NCBI RefSeq assembly: GCF_019656455.1
Contig: NZ_BPMK01000003.1
Coordinates: forward strand, 62,001-126,000
Length of the DNA: 64,000 nt
Direction of reading: 5' to 3'
Source of the DNA: Noviherbaspirillum aridicola
GTDB taxonomy: Bacteria > Pseudomonadota > Gammaproteobacteria > Burkholderiales > Burkholderiaceae_D
The notes under the pieces are model-generated. The model searched no databases and was not told the DNA's origin. It was given only the letters and a program-made list of their open reading frames with translations. Both the position numbers and the translations under genes were made by a program. This document shows, in pieces, positions 35,785-45,626 of this stretch; the first letter of the stretch is position 1, and each line of letters opens with the position of its first letter.

Positions 35785-35809
35785 TTTTTGAGGTACACCC
35801 GGGTATAAT
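35782..35809 (+). promoter_or_regulatory. Promoter of the ahcY unit
   Basis: A perfect TATAAT (35804-35809) lies just before the SAH riboswitch; the best -35 (TGATTT, 35782-35787, 16-base spacing) is poor. The start would fall at about 35816, the first base region of the aptamer. Confidence 0.55.
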
Positions 35810-35814
35810 CCCCG

Positions 35815-35886
35815 GCTCCAAGGAGCGTTGCAGCATCGCCGCCCGGCGATGTCAGGCTTGGAATGAATACGCAACGGCGCTCACGT
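35815..35886 (+). promoter_or_regulatory. S-adenosylhomocysteine (SAH) riboswitch
   Basis: The leader matches the known SAH aptamer closely. CCAAG (35818-35822) pairs with CTTGG (35857-35861); the conserved GGAGCGTTGCAGC follows, then a P2 hairpin (GCATCGCCG/CGGCGATG-type), the AGGCTTGG core, and a 3' segment GCAACGGCGCTC (35871-35882) pairing back to GAGCGTTGC as a pseudoknot. In known cases SAH binding turns on ahcY and methionine-cycle genes. Here it would drive ahcY, a small membrane protein and metF. Confidence 0.88.
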
Positions 35887-35923
35887 TACTTTTTTTCTAT
35901 CTTCAACAGGAAAGGAGGGCGTG

Positions 35924-37348
<1,425 letters not shown>

Positions 37349-37431
37349 TCCGGTAGCGAAGCGGTACGCGCCGCCGGCCGTGAAAACGGGCGGCGGCATG
37401 ATCACAACAAATCGAACGAGGGAGTCCCGCC

Positions 37432-37779
37432 ATGCGCCTGCTGCTGACCTGGCTGATCAACGCCGTCGCGCTGTTTGCCTTGCCGTACCTGATGCAGTCG
37501 ATCCGCGTGGAGAACTTCGGCGCCGCGCTGATCGCGGCGCTGGTGCTCGGCCTGGTCAATACCCTGGTCAAGCCGATGCTGTTCCTGCTGACGCTGCCGG
37601 CGACCGTGCTCACGCTCGGCCTGTTCATCTTCGTGCTCAACGCGCTGATGTTCTGGATGGTGGCCACCTTCGTCGATGGATTCCAGGTCGCGGGCTTCTG
37701 GTCGGCGCTGTTCGGCGCCATCCTCTACAGCCTGATTTCCTGGGCCTTGTCGGCCCTCCTGCTCGACTCAAAGAAATGA
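37432..37779 (+). CDS. Small four-helix membrane protein (phage-holin-like family IV)
   Basis: A 115-residue hydrophobic protein with four predicted membrane helices (LLLTWLINAVALFALPYLM; AALIAALVLGLVNTLVKPM; a third around LTLGLFIFVLNALMFWMV; and a fourth near the C-terminus). It matches the PF04020-type family called holin by similarity, usually a normal chromosomal gene. It lies between ahcY and metF and overlaps metF by 4 bases (ATGA), so it is part of the SAH-controlled unit. Function unknown. Confidence 0.85.
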   Translation: MRLLLTWLINAVALFALPYLMQSIRVENFGAALIAALVLGLVNTLVKPMLFLLTLPATVLTLGLFIFVLNALMFWMVATFVDGFQVAGFWSALFGAILYSLISWALSALLLDSKK

Positions 37780-38615
37780 CAGACAAAAACTTCAGCATCG
37801 AATTCTTCCCGCCGAAGACGCCCGAGGGCGTCGAGAAGCTGCGGGCGGTGCGCGCAAAGCTTGCGGTCATCGACCCCAAGTACTATTCGGTGACCTTCGG
37901 CGCCGGCGGCTCGACCCAGAAGGGCACGCTCGAGACCGTGCTCGAGATCAAGGGCGAAGGCCGAGACGCGGCGCCGCACCTGTCCTGCATCGGCAGTTCG
38001 CGCGAGAGCCTGCGTGCGATCCTCAATGAATACAAGGCGAGCGGCATCCGCCGCGTGGTCGCCCTGCGCGGCGACCTGCCGAGCGGTTATGGCGGCTTCG
38101 GCGAAGTCCGCTACGCCAACGAGCTGGTCGAGTTCATCCGTGCCGAGACCGGCGACTGGTTCCATATCGAGGTGGCCGCCTATCCGGAAATGCATCCGCA
38201 GGCGAAATCCCCGCAGGACGACCTGCAGAGCTTCGTGCGCAAGGTCAGGGCCGGTGCAGACGCCGCCATCACCCAGTATTTCTACAATGCCGACGCCTAT
38301 TTCCAGTTCGTCGAGGCGGCCGCACGCGCGGGCGTCGACGTTCCGGTCACCGCCGGCATCATGCCGATCACGAATTACTCTCAGCTGATGCGCTTCTCCG
38401 ACATGTGCGGCGCCGAAATCCCGCGCTGGATCCGGCTGAAGCTGGCCAGCTTCGGCGACGATACCGAGTCGATCAGGGCCTTCGGGCTCGACGTGGTGAC
38501 CGCGCTGTGCGAACGCCTGCTCGCAGGCGGCGCGCCCGGCCTGCATTTCTACACGCTCAACCAGGCCAACGCCACGCTGGAAATCTGCCGCCGGCTCGGC
38601 ATCGGCCGCGCCTGA
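37776..38615 (+). CDS. metF: 5,10-methylenetetrahydrofolate reductase
   Basis: A 279-residue flavoprotein making 5-methyl-THF for methionine synthase. It has the N-terminal SIEFFPPKTPEGVEKL with the catalytic Glu, YYSVTFGAGGST, RVVALRGDLP, and AITQYFYNADAYFQF. The ATG at 37776 overlaps the stop of the upstream membrane protein gene, coupling them. Placement behind an SAH riboswitch makes physiological sense: high SAH calls for both hydrolysis and remethylation. Confidence 0.97.
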   Translation: MTDKNFSIEFFPPKTPEGVEKLRAVRAKLAVIDPKYYSVTFGAGGSTQKGTLETVLEIKGEGRDAAPHLSCIGSSRESLRAILNEYKASGIRRVVALRGDLPSGYGGFGEVRYANELVEFIRAETGDWFHIEVAAYPEMHPQAKSPQDDLQSFVRKVRAGADAAITQYFYNADAYFQFVEAAARAGVDVPVTAGIMPITNYSQLMRFSDMCGAEIPRWIRLKLASFGDDTESIRAFGLDVVTALCERLLAGGAPGLHFYTLNQANATLEICRRLGIGRA

Positions 38616-38640
38616 ACCCGCCCCCATCCTTTCTTCCGCC

Positions 38641-38684
38641 GCGCCCGGGCTGTTGCGCAGACCCCGCCCGGGCGCCGGAATTTT
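38641..38684 (+). terminator. Terminator after metF
   Basis: A perfect 10-bp stem GCGCCCGGGC/GCCCGGGCGC with a 15-base loop is followed after CGGAA by TTTT. It closes the ahcY-metF unit and separates it from the chemoreceptor gene. Confidence 0.6.
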
Positions 38685-38805
38685 CCCCCGCATCTCCCAT
38701 TTCTCTTCGGAAACGTTTTATTATTCCGGAGTAGCGTATGTTCGCGTGGCATCCGCAATGAACAGAGCGACAGACTCTGGATGGAAAAACATTTGGGAGA
38801 CGACG

Positions 38806-40299
38806 ATGAATTTTTTCAAACTCGGTATGGCCGCCCGGCTGACCATGGCTTTTGCGGCGGTACTCGTTCTGGCGGCGGTGCTGCTCGCGGTCGCGGCACT
38901 CAATACCAGCGGCGACGCCAACACCGTGGTGCTCGCCTGCGGCCTGCCGGTGCTGGCGCTGATCGCCGCCACCGGTTTCTGGGCCACCCGCGCCACGCTC
39001 GGCGCGCTGCACCAGGTGGTCGACACCGTCGAACGCATCAGCAACGGGGACCTCACGATCCAGGTGGAGGCGGGCAGCGAGGACGAGGTCGGGCGCATGC
39101 TCACGGCGCTCGGCGGGCTCAAGGACAAGATGTTCGGCATCGTGTCCCGGGTGCGCAGCGGCACCACCGCGGTCGCCACCACCGCCTCGCAGATCAACCG
39201 CGACAACACGGCGCTGGCCACGCGCACCGAGACCCAGACCGCATCGCTGGAAACCACGGCGTCCTCGCTCGAGGAGCTGACTTCCACGGTCAGGCACAAC
39301 GCCGACAACGCGCAGCAGGCCAATGAGCTGGTGGCCTCGGCCGCCACGCTTGCCACCCGGGGCGGCGAAGTGGTGACGCAGGTGGTCGACACCATGGGTT
39401 CGATCAAGGACAGTTCGCGCAAGATCGTCGACATCATCAGCGTGATCGACGGCATCGCTTTCCAGACCAATATCCTGGCGCTCAACGCGGCGGTGGAAGC
39501 CGCGCGTGCCGGCGAGCAGGGACGCGGCTTCGCGGTGGTGGCGGCTGAAGTGCGCACGCTGGCGCAGCGCTCGGCCAGCGCCGCCCGGGAAATCAAGGAA
39601 CTCATCGGCGACTCGGTGGAAAAGGTCGAGGCCGGCAACCGGCTGGTGGATGACGCCGGCAAGACCATGGGCGACATCGTGCAGGCGGTGCGGCACGTCG
39701 CCAGCCTGGTGCGCGACATCAGCGAAGCCAGCCGCGAGCAGAGCATCGGCATCGAGACGGTCAACCAGGCGGTGACCGAGATCGACGGCATGGTCCAGCA
39801 GAACGGCGTGCTGCTGCAGGATGCGATGAAGACGGCGGGCAGTCTCAATGAGCAGGCCGTCTCGCTGCTGCAGCTGGTGGCCGGCTTCAATCTCGGTTCG
39901 CGCGAGTACGGCACGCCGGAGGAAGCGGTGGCGCTGGTCAAGGCCGGCGTGGACTTCATGAAGCAGCACGGCCGGGAGGCGCTGATCGCGGAAATCAACA
40001 AGCTGGGCAAGGGCCGTTTCGTCGACCGCGACCTCTACCTCTCCGCCTACAGCGTCGACACGCACAAGGTGATCGCCCACGGCAGCAATCCGCGCGTGAT
40101 CGGCATGGACGGCACGCAGAGCAAGGACACCGACGGCAAGTTCTTCCTGCGTGAAATGATCGCCACCGCCAGGAGCCGCGGCAATGGCTGGGTGGAGTAC
40201 AAGTGGGCGCACCCGGTCACCAACGCCAACGAAGTCAAGAATTCCTACTTCGAGCGCTGCGGCGACCTGTCGATCGCCTGCGGCGTATACAAGCGCTAG
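38806..40299 (+). CDS. Methyl-accepting chemotaxis protein with C-terminal Cache domain
   Basis: A 497-residue receptor. Two membrane helices near the N-terminus (about residues 8-30 and 44-62) are separated by only about a dozen residues, so there is no periplasmic sensor. A HAMP-like segment and the signalling domain follow, with the CheW/CheA-binding hairpin GIAFQTNILALNAAVEAARA at about residue 219-238. After it comes a single-Cache-type domain, about residues 365-497 (EEAVALVKAGVDFMKQHG, LYLSAYSVDTHKVIAHGSNP, NGWVEYKWAHPVTN). ATG 38806 has GGGAGA upstream. It probably senses a cytoplasmic ligand; the ligand is unknown. Confidence 0.9.
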   Translation: MNFFKLGMAARLTMAFAAVLVLAAVLLAVAALNTSGDANTVVLACGLPVLALIAATGFWATRATLGALHQVVDTVERISNGDLTIQVEAGSEDEVGRMLTALGGLKDKMFGIVSRVRSGTTAVATTASQINRDNTALATRTETQTASLETTASSLEELTSTVRHNADNAQQANELVASAATLATRGGEVVTQVVDTMGSIKDSSRKIVDIISVIDGIAFQTNILALNAAVEAARAGEQGRGFAVVAAEVRTLAQRSASAAREIKELIGDSVEKVEAGNRLVDDAGKTMGDIVQAVRHVASLVRDISEASREQSIGIETVNQAVTEIDGMVQQNGVLLQDAMKTAGSLNEQAVSLLQLVAGFNLGSREYGTPEEAVALVKAGVDFMKQHGREALIAEINKLGKGRFVDRDLYLSAYSVDTHKVIAHGSNPRVIGMDGTQSKDTDGKFFLREMIATARSRGNGWVEYKWAHPVTNANEVKNSYFERCGDLSIACGVYKR

Positions 40300-40823
40300 T
40301 CGGTGATGATCGTGTCGAGCGCGATGTCGAAGCCGTCGGCCGCGAATGGCACGCGGCTGAAGGCATAGGCGATGCCCGCGGTCGCGGGACGCGGACTGGC
40401 GGCCAGCGTGCGGTCGTAGAAGCCGCCGCCGTATCCCAGCCTGAAACCGGCGTCGTTGAAACCCACGCAGGGCACGAGCAGCGCCTGCGGCGCGACGGTT
40501 TCGCCCGCCGCCGGCACCTGCACCCCGTAGGCGTCGCGCACCGTCGGCGCGCCCGGTTCCCATGCAACAAAGACAAGCGGCGACTGCCTGCCGGCGACGG
40601 TCGGCAGGGCCAGCCGCACGCCCTGGCGCGCCAGCTGCGCATACACGGAATGCAGGTCCGGCTCGCCCCTGATCGGCCAGAACACGCCGAGGCTGCCGAA
40701 GCGATGTCGATTCCACCACGCCAGCAAGCCCGCGCCGATGCGCGCATCCATCGCGTGCCGAACTTCAGCCGGAATGGCTTGTCTCTGTGCAAGCAGACGC
40801 GTCCGCAGCGCCGCCTTGGTCAT
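40296..40823 (-). CDS. fau: 5-formyltetrahydrofolate cyclo-ligase
   Basis: A 175-residue enzyme converting 5-formyl-THF to 5,10-methenyl-THF with ATP. The hallmark LVPCVGFNDAGFRLGYGGGF-YDRTL is at about residues 120-142, with VFWPIRGEPDLHSV earlier. ATG 40823 (MTKAALRTRLLAQRQAIP) starts at the conserved helix. An in-frame ATG at 40868 adds 15 residues, but a TAGAAT -10-like box just upstream of it would place the mRNA start inside those codons. It overlaps the chemoreceptor stop by 4 bases, convergent. Confidence 0.88.
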   Translation of the reverse strand: MTKAALRTRLLAQRQAIPAEVRHAMDARIGAGLLAWWNRHRFGSLGVFWPIRGEPDLHSVYAQLARQGVRLALPTVAGRQSPLVFVAWEPGAPTVRDAYGVQVPAAGETVAPQALLVPCVGFNDAGFRLGYGGGFYDRTLAASPRPATAGIAYAFSRVPFAADGFDIALDTIITD

Positions 40824-40914
40824 GCCGTCTTCATTGATGCCGGGCGCAGGATGGTCGTGGTTTCGCATGCTATTCTAAGAGCCGTTGTCTCAACCGTTCG
40901 AGAAAGCCCGATTG

Positions 40915-42876
40915 ATGTTATCCCCGAAATGGATTGCCGGCGTTGCGCTCGCAACCGCCTCCGTCGTCCTGGTCGCTCCCGCCGTGCAGGCGAAGAAACC
41001 GGCCGCACCCTCGGCGCCGACCTTCGCCAGCGATGACGAGGTGTTCATGGCGCTGCGCGAGGCCGCGCGCAACAACGACGCCGCGCGCGCCGCCGACCTG
41101 GCTGCCCGGCTTGGCAATTATGCCATTCCCTCGTATGTCGACTACTACCGGCTCCGGCCGCGCATCCTGTCGGCCCCGGAACAGGAAATCCGTGACTATC
41201 TCGCGCGCTACGAAGGCCAGGCGATCGCCGACCGTCTGCGCAACGACTGGCTGCTGGAACTGGGACGCAGCCGCAACTGGACGCTGTTCGACGAACAGTA
41301 TCCGCAGTTCGTGCTCAACGACGACCTGCAACTGAAATGCTATGCGCTGATGTCGAAGGCGCTCAAGGGGCAGAAGGTCGCCGACGAAGCGCGCGCCCTG
41401 CTCGTCACGCCGCAGAACTATGGCGAAGCCTGCCCGGCGCTGATCGCCACCCTGGTCGAGGCCGGCCAGTTCGACGCCGACGATGTGTGGGCCCAGGTGC
41501 GGCTGGCGTCCGAGCTCGATGCCGGCTATGTGATCCGCCGCCTGGCGCCGCTGACCGACGTCGCCGAAGCCACGCTGATGCAAGCCTACGACAAGCCCGC
41601 GACCGCCGTCGCCCGCGGGCCGGGCGGCAGCCGCGGCAGCCGCGAGACCTTCATCGTCGCGCTCGGCCGCGTCGCGCGCAGCGACATCGATGCCGCGATC
41701 AAGGCGCTGACCACCGGCGCCGAACGCCTGAACGAGAAGGAAAGGGCGCATGCCTGGGCGCAGGTGGCCTATGCCGCCTCGTTCAAGCTGATGCCCGAGG
41801 CGCCGGTCTTCTGGCGCCGCACCGACGGCGTGCCGCTCTCGCTCGAAGCCCATCGCCGCAAGGCGCGCATGGCGCTGCGCGCGGGCGAATGGAAGCAGCT
41901 GCGCGACACCATCGAAGCCATGCCGTCCACGCTGCGCACCGAGCCGACCTGGATCTACTGGCAGGCGCGCGCGCTGCACGCGGAAGGCCGGAAGGAAGAG
42001 GCGCAGAAGCTGTTCGAGTCGATTTCCGACCACACCGGTTTCTACGGCCAGCTGGCGGTGGAAGAGCTGGGCCGCAAGATCAGCGTGCCGCCGCGTCCCG
42101 CGCCGGTGGGCGCCGACGAAGTCGCCCGCATGGCCGGCAACGAGGGCCTGCAGCGGGCACTCAAGTTCTTCGACATGAACCTGCGCTTCGAAGGCGTGCG
42201 CGAATGGAACTGGGAACTGCGCAAGATGAACGACCGGCAGCTGCTCGCCGCCGCCGAGTTCGCGCGCCAGAAGAATGTGCTCGACCGCATGGTCAATACC
42301 TCCGAGCGCACCAAGGCCGAACTCGACTTCACCCAGCGCTTTCCGACCCCGTTCCGCGACATCATGACGGCCGCCACCTCGCGCCTCGGGCTGGACATGG
42401 CCTGGGTCTACGGCCTGATCCGCCAGGAGTCGCGCTTCCTGATGAACGCGCGCTCCCATGTCGGGGCCTCGGGCCTGATGCAGGTGATGCCAGCGACGGC
42501 CAAGTGGGTGGCGCGCAAGATCGGCCTGGCCGACTTCACCCCGCACAAGATGAACGACGTCGACACCAACATCATGCTGGGCACCAATTACCTCAACATG
42601 GTCCTCAACGATCTCGAGGGTTCGCAGGCGATGGCGACCGCCGCCTACAACGCCGGTCCGGGACGTCCGCGCGCCTGGCGCTCCACGCTCACCGGCGCGA
42701 TCGAGGGCGCGGTCTTCGCCGAATCGATTCCGTTCAACGAGACGCGCGACTACGTCAAGAACGTGCTGTCCAACGCCACCTACTACGCCGCGCTTTTCGA
42801 GGGCAAGCCGCAGTCGCTGAAGGCGCGCCTCGGCACCGTCGCTCCCCGCGGCTTCGAGCCGAGCGAGCTGCCCTGA
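40915..42876 (+). CDS. slt: Soluble lytic murein transglycosylase (Slt70-type)
   Basis: A 653-residue periplasmic enzyme cleaving peptidoglycan with formation of 1,6-anhydroMurNAc. A signal peptide (WIAGVALATASVVLVAPAVQA) precedes a long helical superhelix domain, about residues 40-470 (Ala-rich tandem helices). The C-terminal lysozyme-like SLT domain has the catalytic Glu in GLIRQESRFLMNARS (about residue 505), then GASGLMQVMPATAKWVA and AYNAGPGRPRAW. The start is ATG 40915; a TTG at 40885 is less likely. A strong hairpin follows at 42891-42919. Confidence 0.94.
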   Translation: MLSPKWIAGVALATASVVLVAPAVQAKKPAAPSAPTFASDDEVFMALREAARNNDAARAADLAARLGNYAIPSYVDYYRLRPRILSAPEQEIRDYLARYEGQAIADRLRNDWLLELGRSRNWTLFDEQYPQFVLNDDLQLKCYALMSKALKGQKVADEARALLVTPQNYGEACPALIATLVEAGQFDADDVWAQVRLASELDAGYVIRRLAPLTDVAEATLMQAYDKPATAVARGPGGSRGSRETFIVALGRVARSDIDAAIKALTTGAERLNEKERAHAWAQVAYAASFKLMPEAPVFWRRTDGVPLSLEAHRRKARMALRAGEWKQLRDTIEAMPSTLRTEPTWIYWQARALHAEGRKEEAQKLFESISDHTGFYGQLAVEELGRKISVPPRPAPVGADEVARMAGNEGLQRALKFFDMNLRFEGVREWNWELRKMNDRQLLAAAEFARQKNVLDRMVNTSERTKAELDFTQRFPTPFRDIMTAATSRLGLDMAWVYGLIRQESRFLMNARSHVGASGLMQVMPATAKWVARKIGLADFTPHKMNDVDTNIMLGTNYLNMVLNDLEGSQAMATAAYNAGPGRPRAWRSTLTGAIEGAVFAESIPFNETRDYVKNVLSNATYYAALFEGKPQSLKARLGTVAPRGFEPSELP

Positions 42877-42890
42877 CGCCCGCCTCGGCC

Positions 42891-42919
42891 GGCCGGCGGA
42901 AGCCCTGTTTCCGCCGGCC
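42891..42919 (+). terminator. Strong GC hairpin after slt, possible terminator
   Basis: A perfect 11-bp stem GGCCGGCGGAA/TTCCGCCGGCC with a 7-base loop. No U-run follows directly (GGGGTTTGG lies 15 bases on), so it may act as a transcript 3' end or stabiliser instead of a classical terminator. Confidence 0.4.
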
Positions 42920-43021
42920 GCCGCACGCGGCGGGGTTTGGCAAACGCCTGCAAAAGCTTTATCCTCGAAGACCGCCCGGCGATCACCCAAGGGGCGCATC
43001 TCCAGTACAGGATACGGACGC

Positions 43022-43732
43022 ATGCAAAGCACTGAACTCGACCCCACACTTTCCCAGACCCTGGATGCCGCCGGCCGCGCCGGCCTCAAGCTGGTCATCG
43101 GCAACAAGAACTATTCCTCCTGGTCGATGCGGCCGTGGCTCGTGCTCAAGGCCTTCGGCATCCCGTTCGAGGAGATCCGCATTTCCCTCGGCCGGCCGGA
43201 CACTTCCGCGCGCATCGCCCGGTACACCGCGGCGGGCAGGGTGCCGGTGCTGATCGACGGCGAAATCACGGTCTGGGACTCGCTGGCGATCTGCGAATAC
43301 CTCGCCGAGCAATTCCCTGACAAGGGCATGTGGCCGCGCGATGTCGCCGCCCGCGCCCACGCCCGCTCGATCTGCGCGGAGATGCACGGCGGCTTCGGTG
43401 CGCTGCGTTCGGCGATGTGGATGAACATCCGCGCCAGCTTTCCCGGCAAGGGCCGTACGCCGGAAGCGCAGTCCGATATCGCCCGCATCTGCGAAATCTG
43501 GGAGGAGTGCCTGGAGCATTCCGGCGGACGCGGCTTCCTGTTCGGCGATTTTTCCATCGCCGACGCCTACTATGCGCCCGTGGTCATGCGCTTCCGCACT
43601 TACGGCGTGTGGCTGGCGCCCGCGGTGCAGGCCTATGTCGACCGCGTGATCGCCCATCCCGCCGTCGCGCAGTGGATGCGCGAGGCGCAGGACGAGAACG
43701 ACCGCCTGGAAAAATACGACGTCTATCCATGA
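43022..43732 (+). CDS. Glutathione S-transferase family protein
   Basis: A 236-residue protein with an N-terminal thioredoxin-like GST domain (LVIGNKNYSSWSMRPWLVLKAF, with the catalytic Ser/Tyr region at SSWS) and the cis-Pro GRVPVLIDGE followed by WDSLAICEYLAEQFP. The C-terminal helical domain is about residues 115-230. It resembles the GST subgroup seen with YfcF. The substrate is unknown. Its stop overlaps the cca start by 4 bases. Confidence 0.9.
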   Translation: MQSTELDPTLSQTLDAAGRAGLKLVIGNKNYSSWSMRPWLVLKAFGIPFEEIRISLGRPDTSARIARYTAAGRVPVLIDGEITVWDSLAICEYLAEQFPDKGMWPRDVAARAHARSICAEMHGGFGALRSAMWMNIRASFPGKGRTPEAQSDIARICEIWEECLEHSGGRGFLFGDFSIADAYYAPVVMRFRTYGVWLAPAVQAYVDRVIAHPAVAQWMREAQDENDRLEKYDVYP

Positions 43733-44952
43733 AAACCTATGTCGTCGGCGGCGCCGTGCGTGACGCCCTGCTCGGCCTGCCGGTGCAGGACCGCGATCAC
43801 GTGGTGGTGGGCGCGACGCCCGAAGACATGATCGCGGCGGGCTACACGCCCGTCGGCAAGGATTTCCCGGTCTTCCTGCATCCCGTCACCCACGAGGAAT
43901 ATGCACTGGCCCGCACCGAGCGCAAGACCGCGCCCGGCTACAAGGGATTCGTCTTCCACGCCGACAGCAGCGTGACGCTGGAGCAGGACCTGGTGCGGCG
44001 CGACCTGACCGTGAATGCGATGGCGCGCGACGAAGCCGGCAACATCATCGATCCCTTTGGCGGCCGCCGCGACCTGGAGGCCAGGATCTTCCGCCACGTG
44101 TCGCCCGCGTTTGCCGAAGATCCGGTGCGCATCCTCAGGCTGGCACGCTTCGCCGCGCGCTTCGACGGCTTTACCGTCGCGCCCGAGACCGAGGCCCTGA
44201 TGCGCGGCATGGTCGAGGCCGGCGAAGTGGACGCGCTGGTCCCCGAGCGGGTGTGGCAGGAACTGTCGCGCGGCCTGATGGAGCGCCGCCCCTCGCGCAT
44301 GTTCGAGGTGTTGCGCGCCTGCGGCGCGCTGGCGCGGATACTGCCCGAGCTCGACGCACTGTGGGGCGTGCCGCAGCCGGAAAAGCATCACCCCGAGATC
44401 GACACCGGCGTGCACGTGATGATGGTGATCGACATGGCGGCCGGCCTCGGGCTCGACCTGCCGGAGCGCGTGGCGGCGCTGATGCACGACCTCGGCAAGG
44501 GGACGACCCGGCCGCAAGAGTGGCCGAAGCACCACGCGCATGAAGCACGCAGCGTGCGGCTGGTGGAGCAGGTCTGCAAGCGTCTCAGGATCCCCAACGA
44601 CTGCCGCGACCTCGCCGTGATGACCGCGCGCGAACACGGCAACGTCGGCCGGGCGCTGGAGCTGCGGCCGAATACCATCGTCACGCTGCTCGAGCGCTGC
44701 GACGCCTTCCGCAAGCCGCAGCGTTTCATTGCCATGCTCAGGGCCTCGGAATGCGACCATCGCGGCCGGCTCGGCTTCGAGGAGCGCCCGTTCCCCCAGG
44801 CCGCCCGCCTGCAAACGGCACTGCAGGCCGCGCAATCGGTGAACGCCGGCGAGATCGCCAGGAGCTGCGCCGACCAGCCCGCGCGCATCCCGGAGGCGAT
44901 TCACGCGGCGCGGGTGAGAGCGGTCAGCGCGGCGCTCGCGACGGAACAGTAG
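43729..44952 (+). CDS. cca: Multifunctional CCA tRNA nucleotidyltransferase
   Basis: A 407-residue enzyme adding or repairing the tRNA 3' CCA end. The nucleotidyltransferase motif is YVVGGAVRDALLGLPVQDRD at residues 3-22, the template motif DPVRILRLARFAARFDGF, and a C-terminal HD phosphohydrolase domain has MMVIDMAAGL and LMHDLGKGTT (His-Asp). HD presence marks the 2',3'-cyclic phosphodiesterase/phosphatase class. The start overlaps the GST stop. The TAG stop (44950-44952) lies inside the GTAG head of the first REP unit, so the repeat array abuts and supplies the stop. Confidence 0.96.
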   Translation: MKTYVVGGAVRDALLGLPVQDRDHVVVGATPEDMIAAGYTPVGKDFPVFLHPVTHEEYALARTERKTAPGYKGFVFHADSSVTLEQDLVRRDLTVNAMARDEAGNIIDPFGGRRDLEARIFRHVSPAFAEDPVRILRLARFAARFDGFTVAPETEALMRGMVEAGEVDALVPERVWQELSRGLMERRPSRMFEVLRACGALARILPELDALWGVPQPEKHHPEIDTGVHVMMVIDMAAGLGLDLPERVAALMHDLGKGTTRPQEWPKHHAHEARSVRLVEQVCKRLRIPNDCRDLAVMTAREHGNVGRALELRPNTIVTLLERCDAFRKPQRFIAMLRASECDHRGRLGFEERPFPQAARLQTALQAAQSVNAGEIARSCADQPARIPEAIHAARVRAVSAALATEQ

Positions 44953-45544
44953 GGCCGGCGTCCCTGCCGGGCCTGCGGAGGTGGCGGGATCACCTGCGTC
45001 TCTTCATTCTCTGGACATGCGCCCTTGGTGCCGGCACGGAGGCCGGCACTACCTGATCGGGGTAGTCTCCGGTAGGGCCGGCGTCCCTGCCGGCCACGCG
45101 GAGGTCGCGGCATCACCTGGGTATCTACATTCTCCGGACATGCGCCGTTGGTGCCGGCACGGAGGCCGGCACTACCTTATCGGGGTAGTCTCCGGTAGGG
45201 CCGGCGTCCCTGCCGGCCACGCGGAGGTGGCGGAATCACCTGGGTATCTTCATTCTCCGGACATGCGCCGTTGGTGCCGGCACGGAGGCCGGCACTACCT
45301 GATCGGGGTAGTCTCCGGTAGGGCCGGCGTCCCTGCCGGCCACGCGGAGGTCGCGGCATCACCTGCATATCTTCATTCTCCGGACATGCGCCCTTGGTGC
45401 CGGCACGGAGGCCGGCACTACCTGATCGGGGTAGTCTCCGGTAGGGCCGGCGTCCCTGCCGGCCGCGCGGAGGTCGCGGCATCACCTGGGTATCTTCATT
45501 CTTCGGACATGCGCCCTTGGTGACGGCACGGAGGCCGGCACTAC
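44949..45544. repeat. Five tandem units of paired GTAG-headed REP palindromes (BIME-like array)
   Basis: The array has an exact 123-bp period, with plus-strand GTAG heads at 44949, 45072, 45195, 45318 and 45441. Each unit has GTAG followed by a GGCCGGC/GCCGGCC hairpin (imperfect in copy 1). About 80 bases later comes the inverse element TGCCGGC-N6-GCCGGCA ending in CTAC (at +100 to +103), i.e. a second GTAG-headed REP on the minus strand. Four 19-bp linkers (CTGATCGGGGTAGTCTCCG-type) separate the five 104-bp pairs. Copies differ at only a few positions, implying recent amplification or homogenisation. It lies between convergent genes. Open frames through it are artefacts of a period divisible by three. 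Confidence 0.92.
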
Positions 45545-45575
45545 CTGATCGATGCAGGGATCGGCGTGACCCATG

Positions 45576-45603
45576 AAAAAACCCCGGGGCAGCGCCACCG
45601 GGG
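45576..45603 (-). terminator. Rho-independent terminator after the binding-protein gene
   Basis: On the minus strand a CCCCGG/CCGGGG stem with a 10-base loop is followed by six T. It lies 24 bases past the stop of the binding-protein gene. Confidence 0.75.
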
Positions 45604-45626
45604 TGGTATCCGACCGCACGAGACGT

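Noticed and set aside
37432-37779. Phage holin indicating a prophage remnant
   Set aside because: The name comes from remote family similarity only; the gene is built into the ahcY-metF unit by overlap and no phage gene is near.
40824-40914. 6S RNA gene next to the 5-formyl-THF cyclo-ligase gene, as in gammaproteobacteria
   Set aside because: Only about 90 bases lie between the two divergent genes, too few for a 6S RNA of about 180 nt, and no fitting hairpin is seen.
44981-45523. Open frame of 180 codons with 41-residue repeats, and a matching frame on the other strand (45177-45485)
   Set aside because: The repeat period of 123 bp is divisible by three, so frames stay open through the REP array by arithmetic. 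The sequence is explained by palindromes and has no ribosome site.
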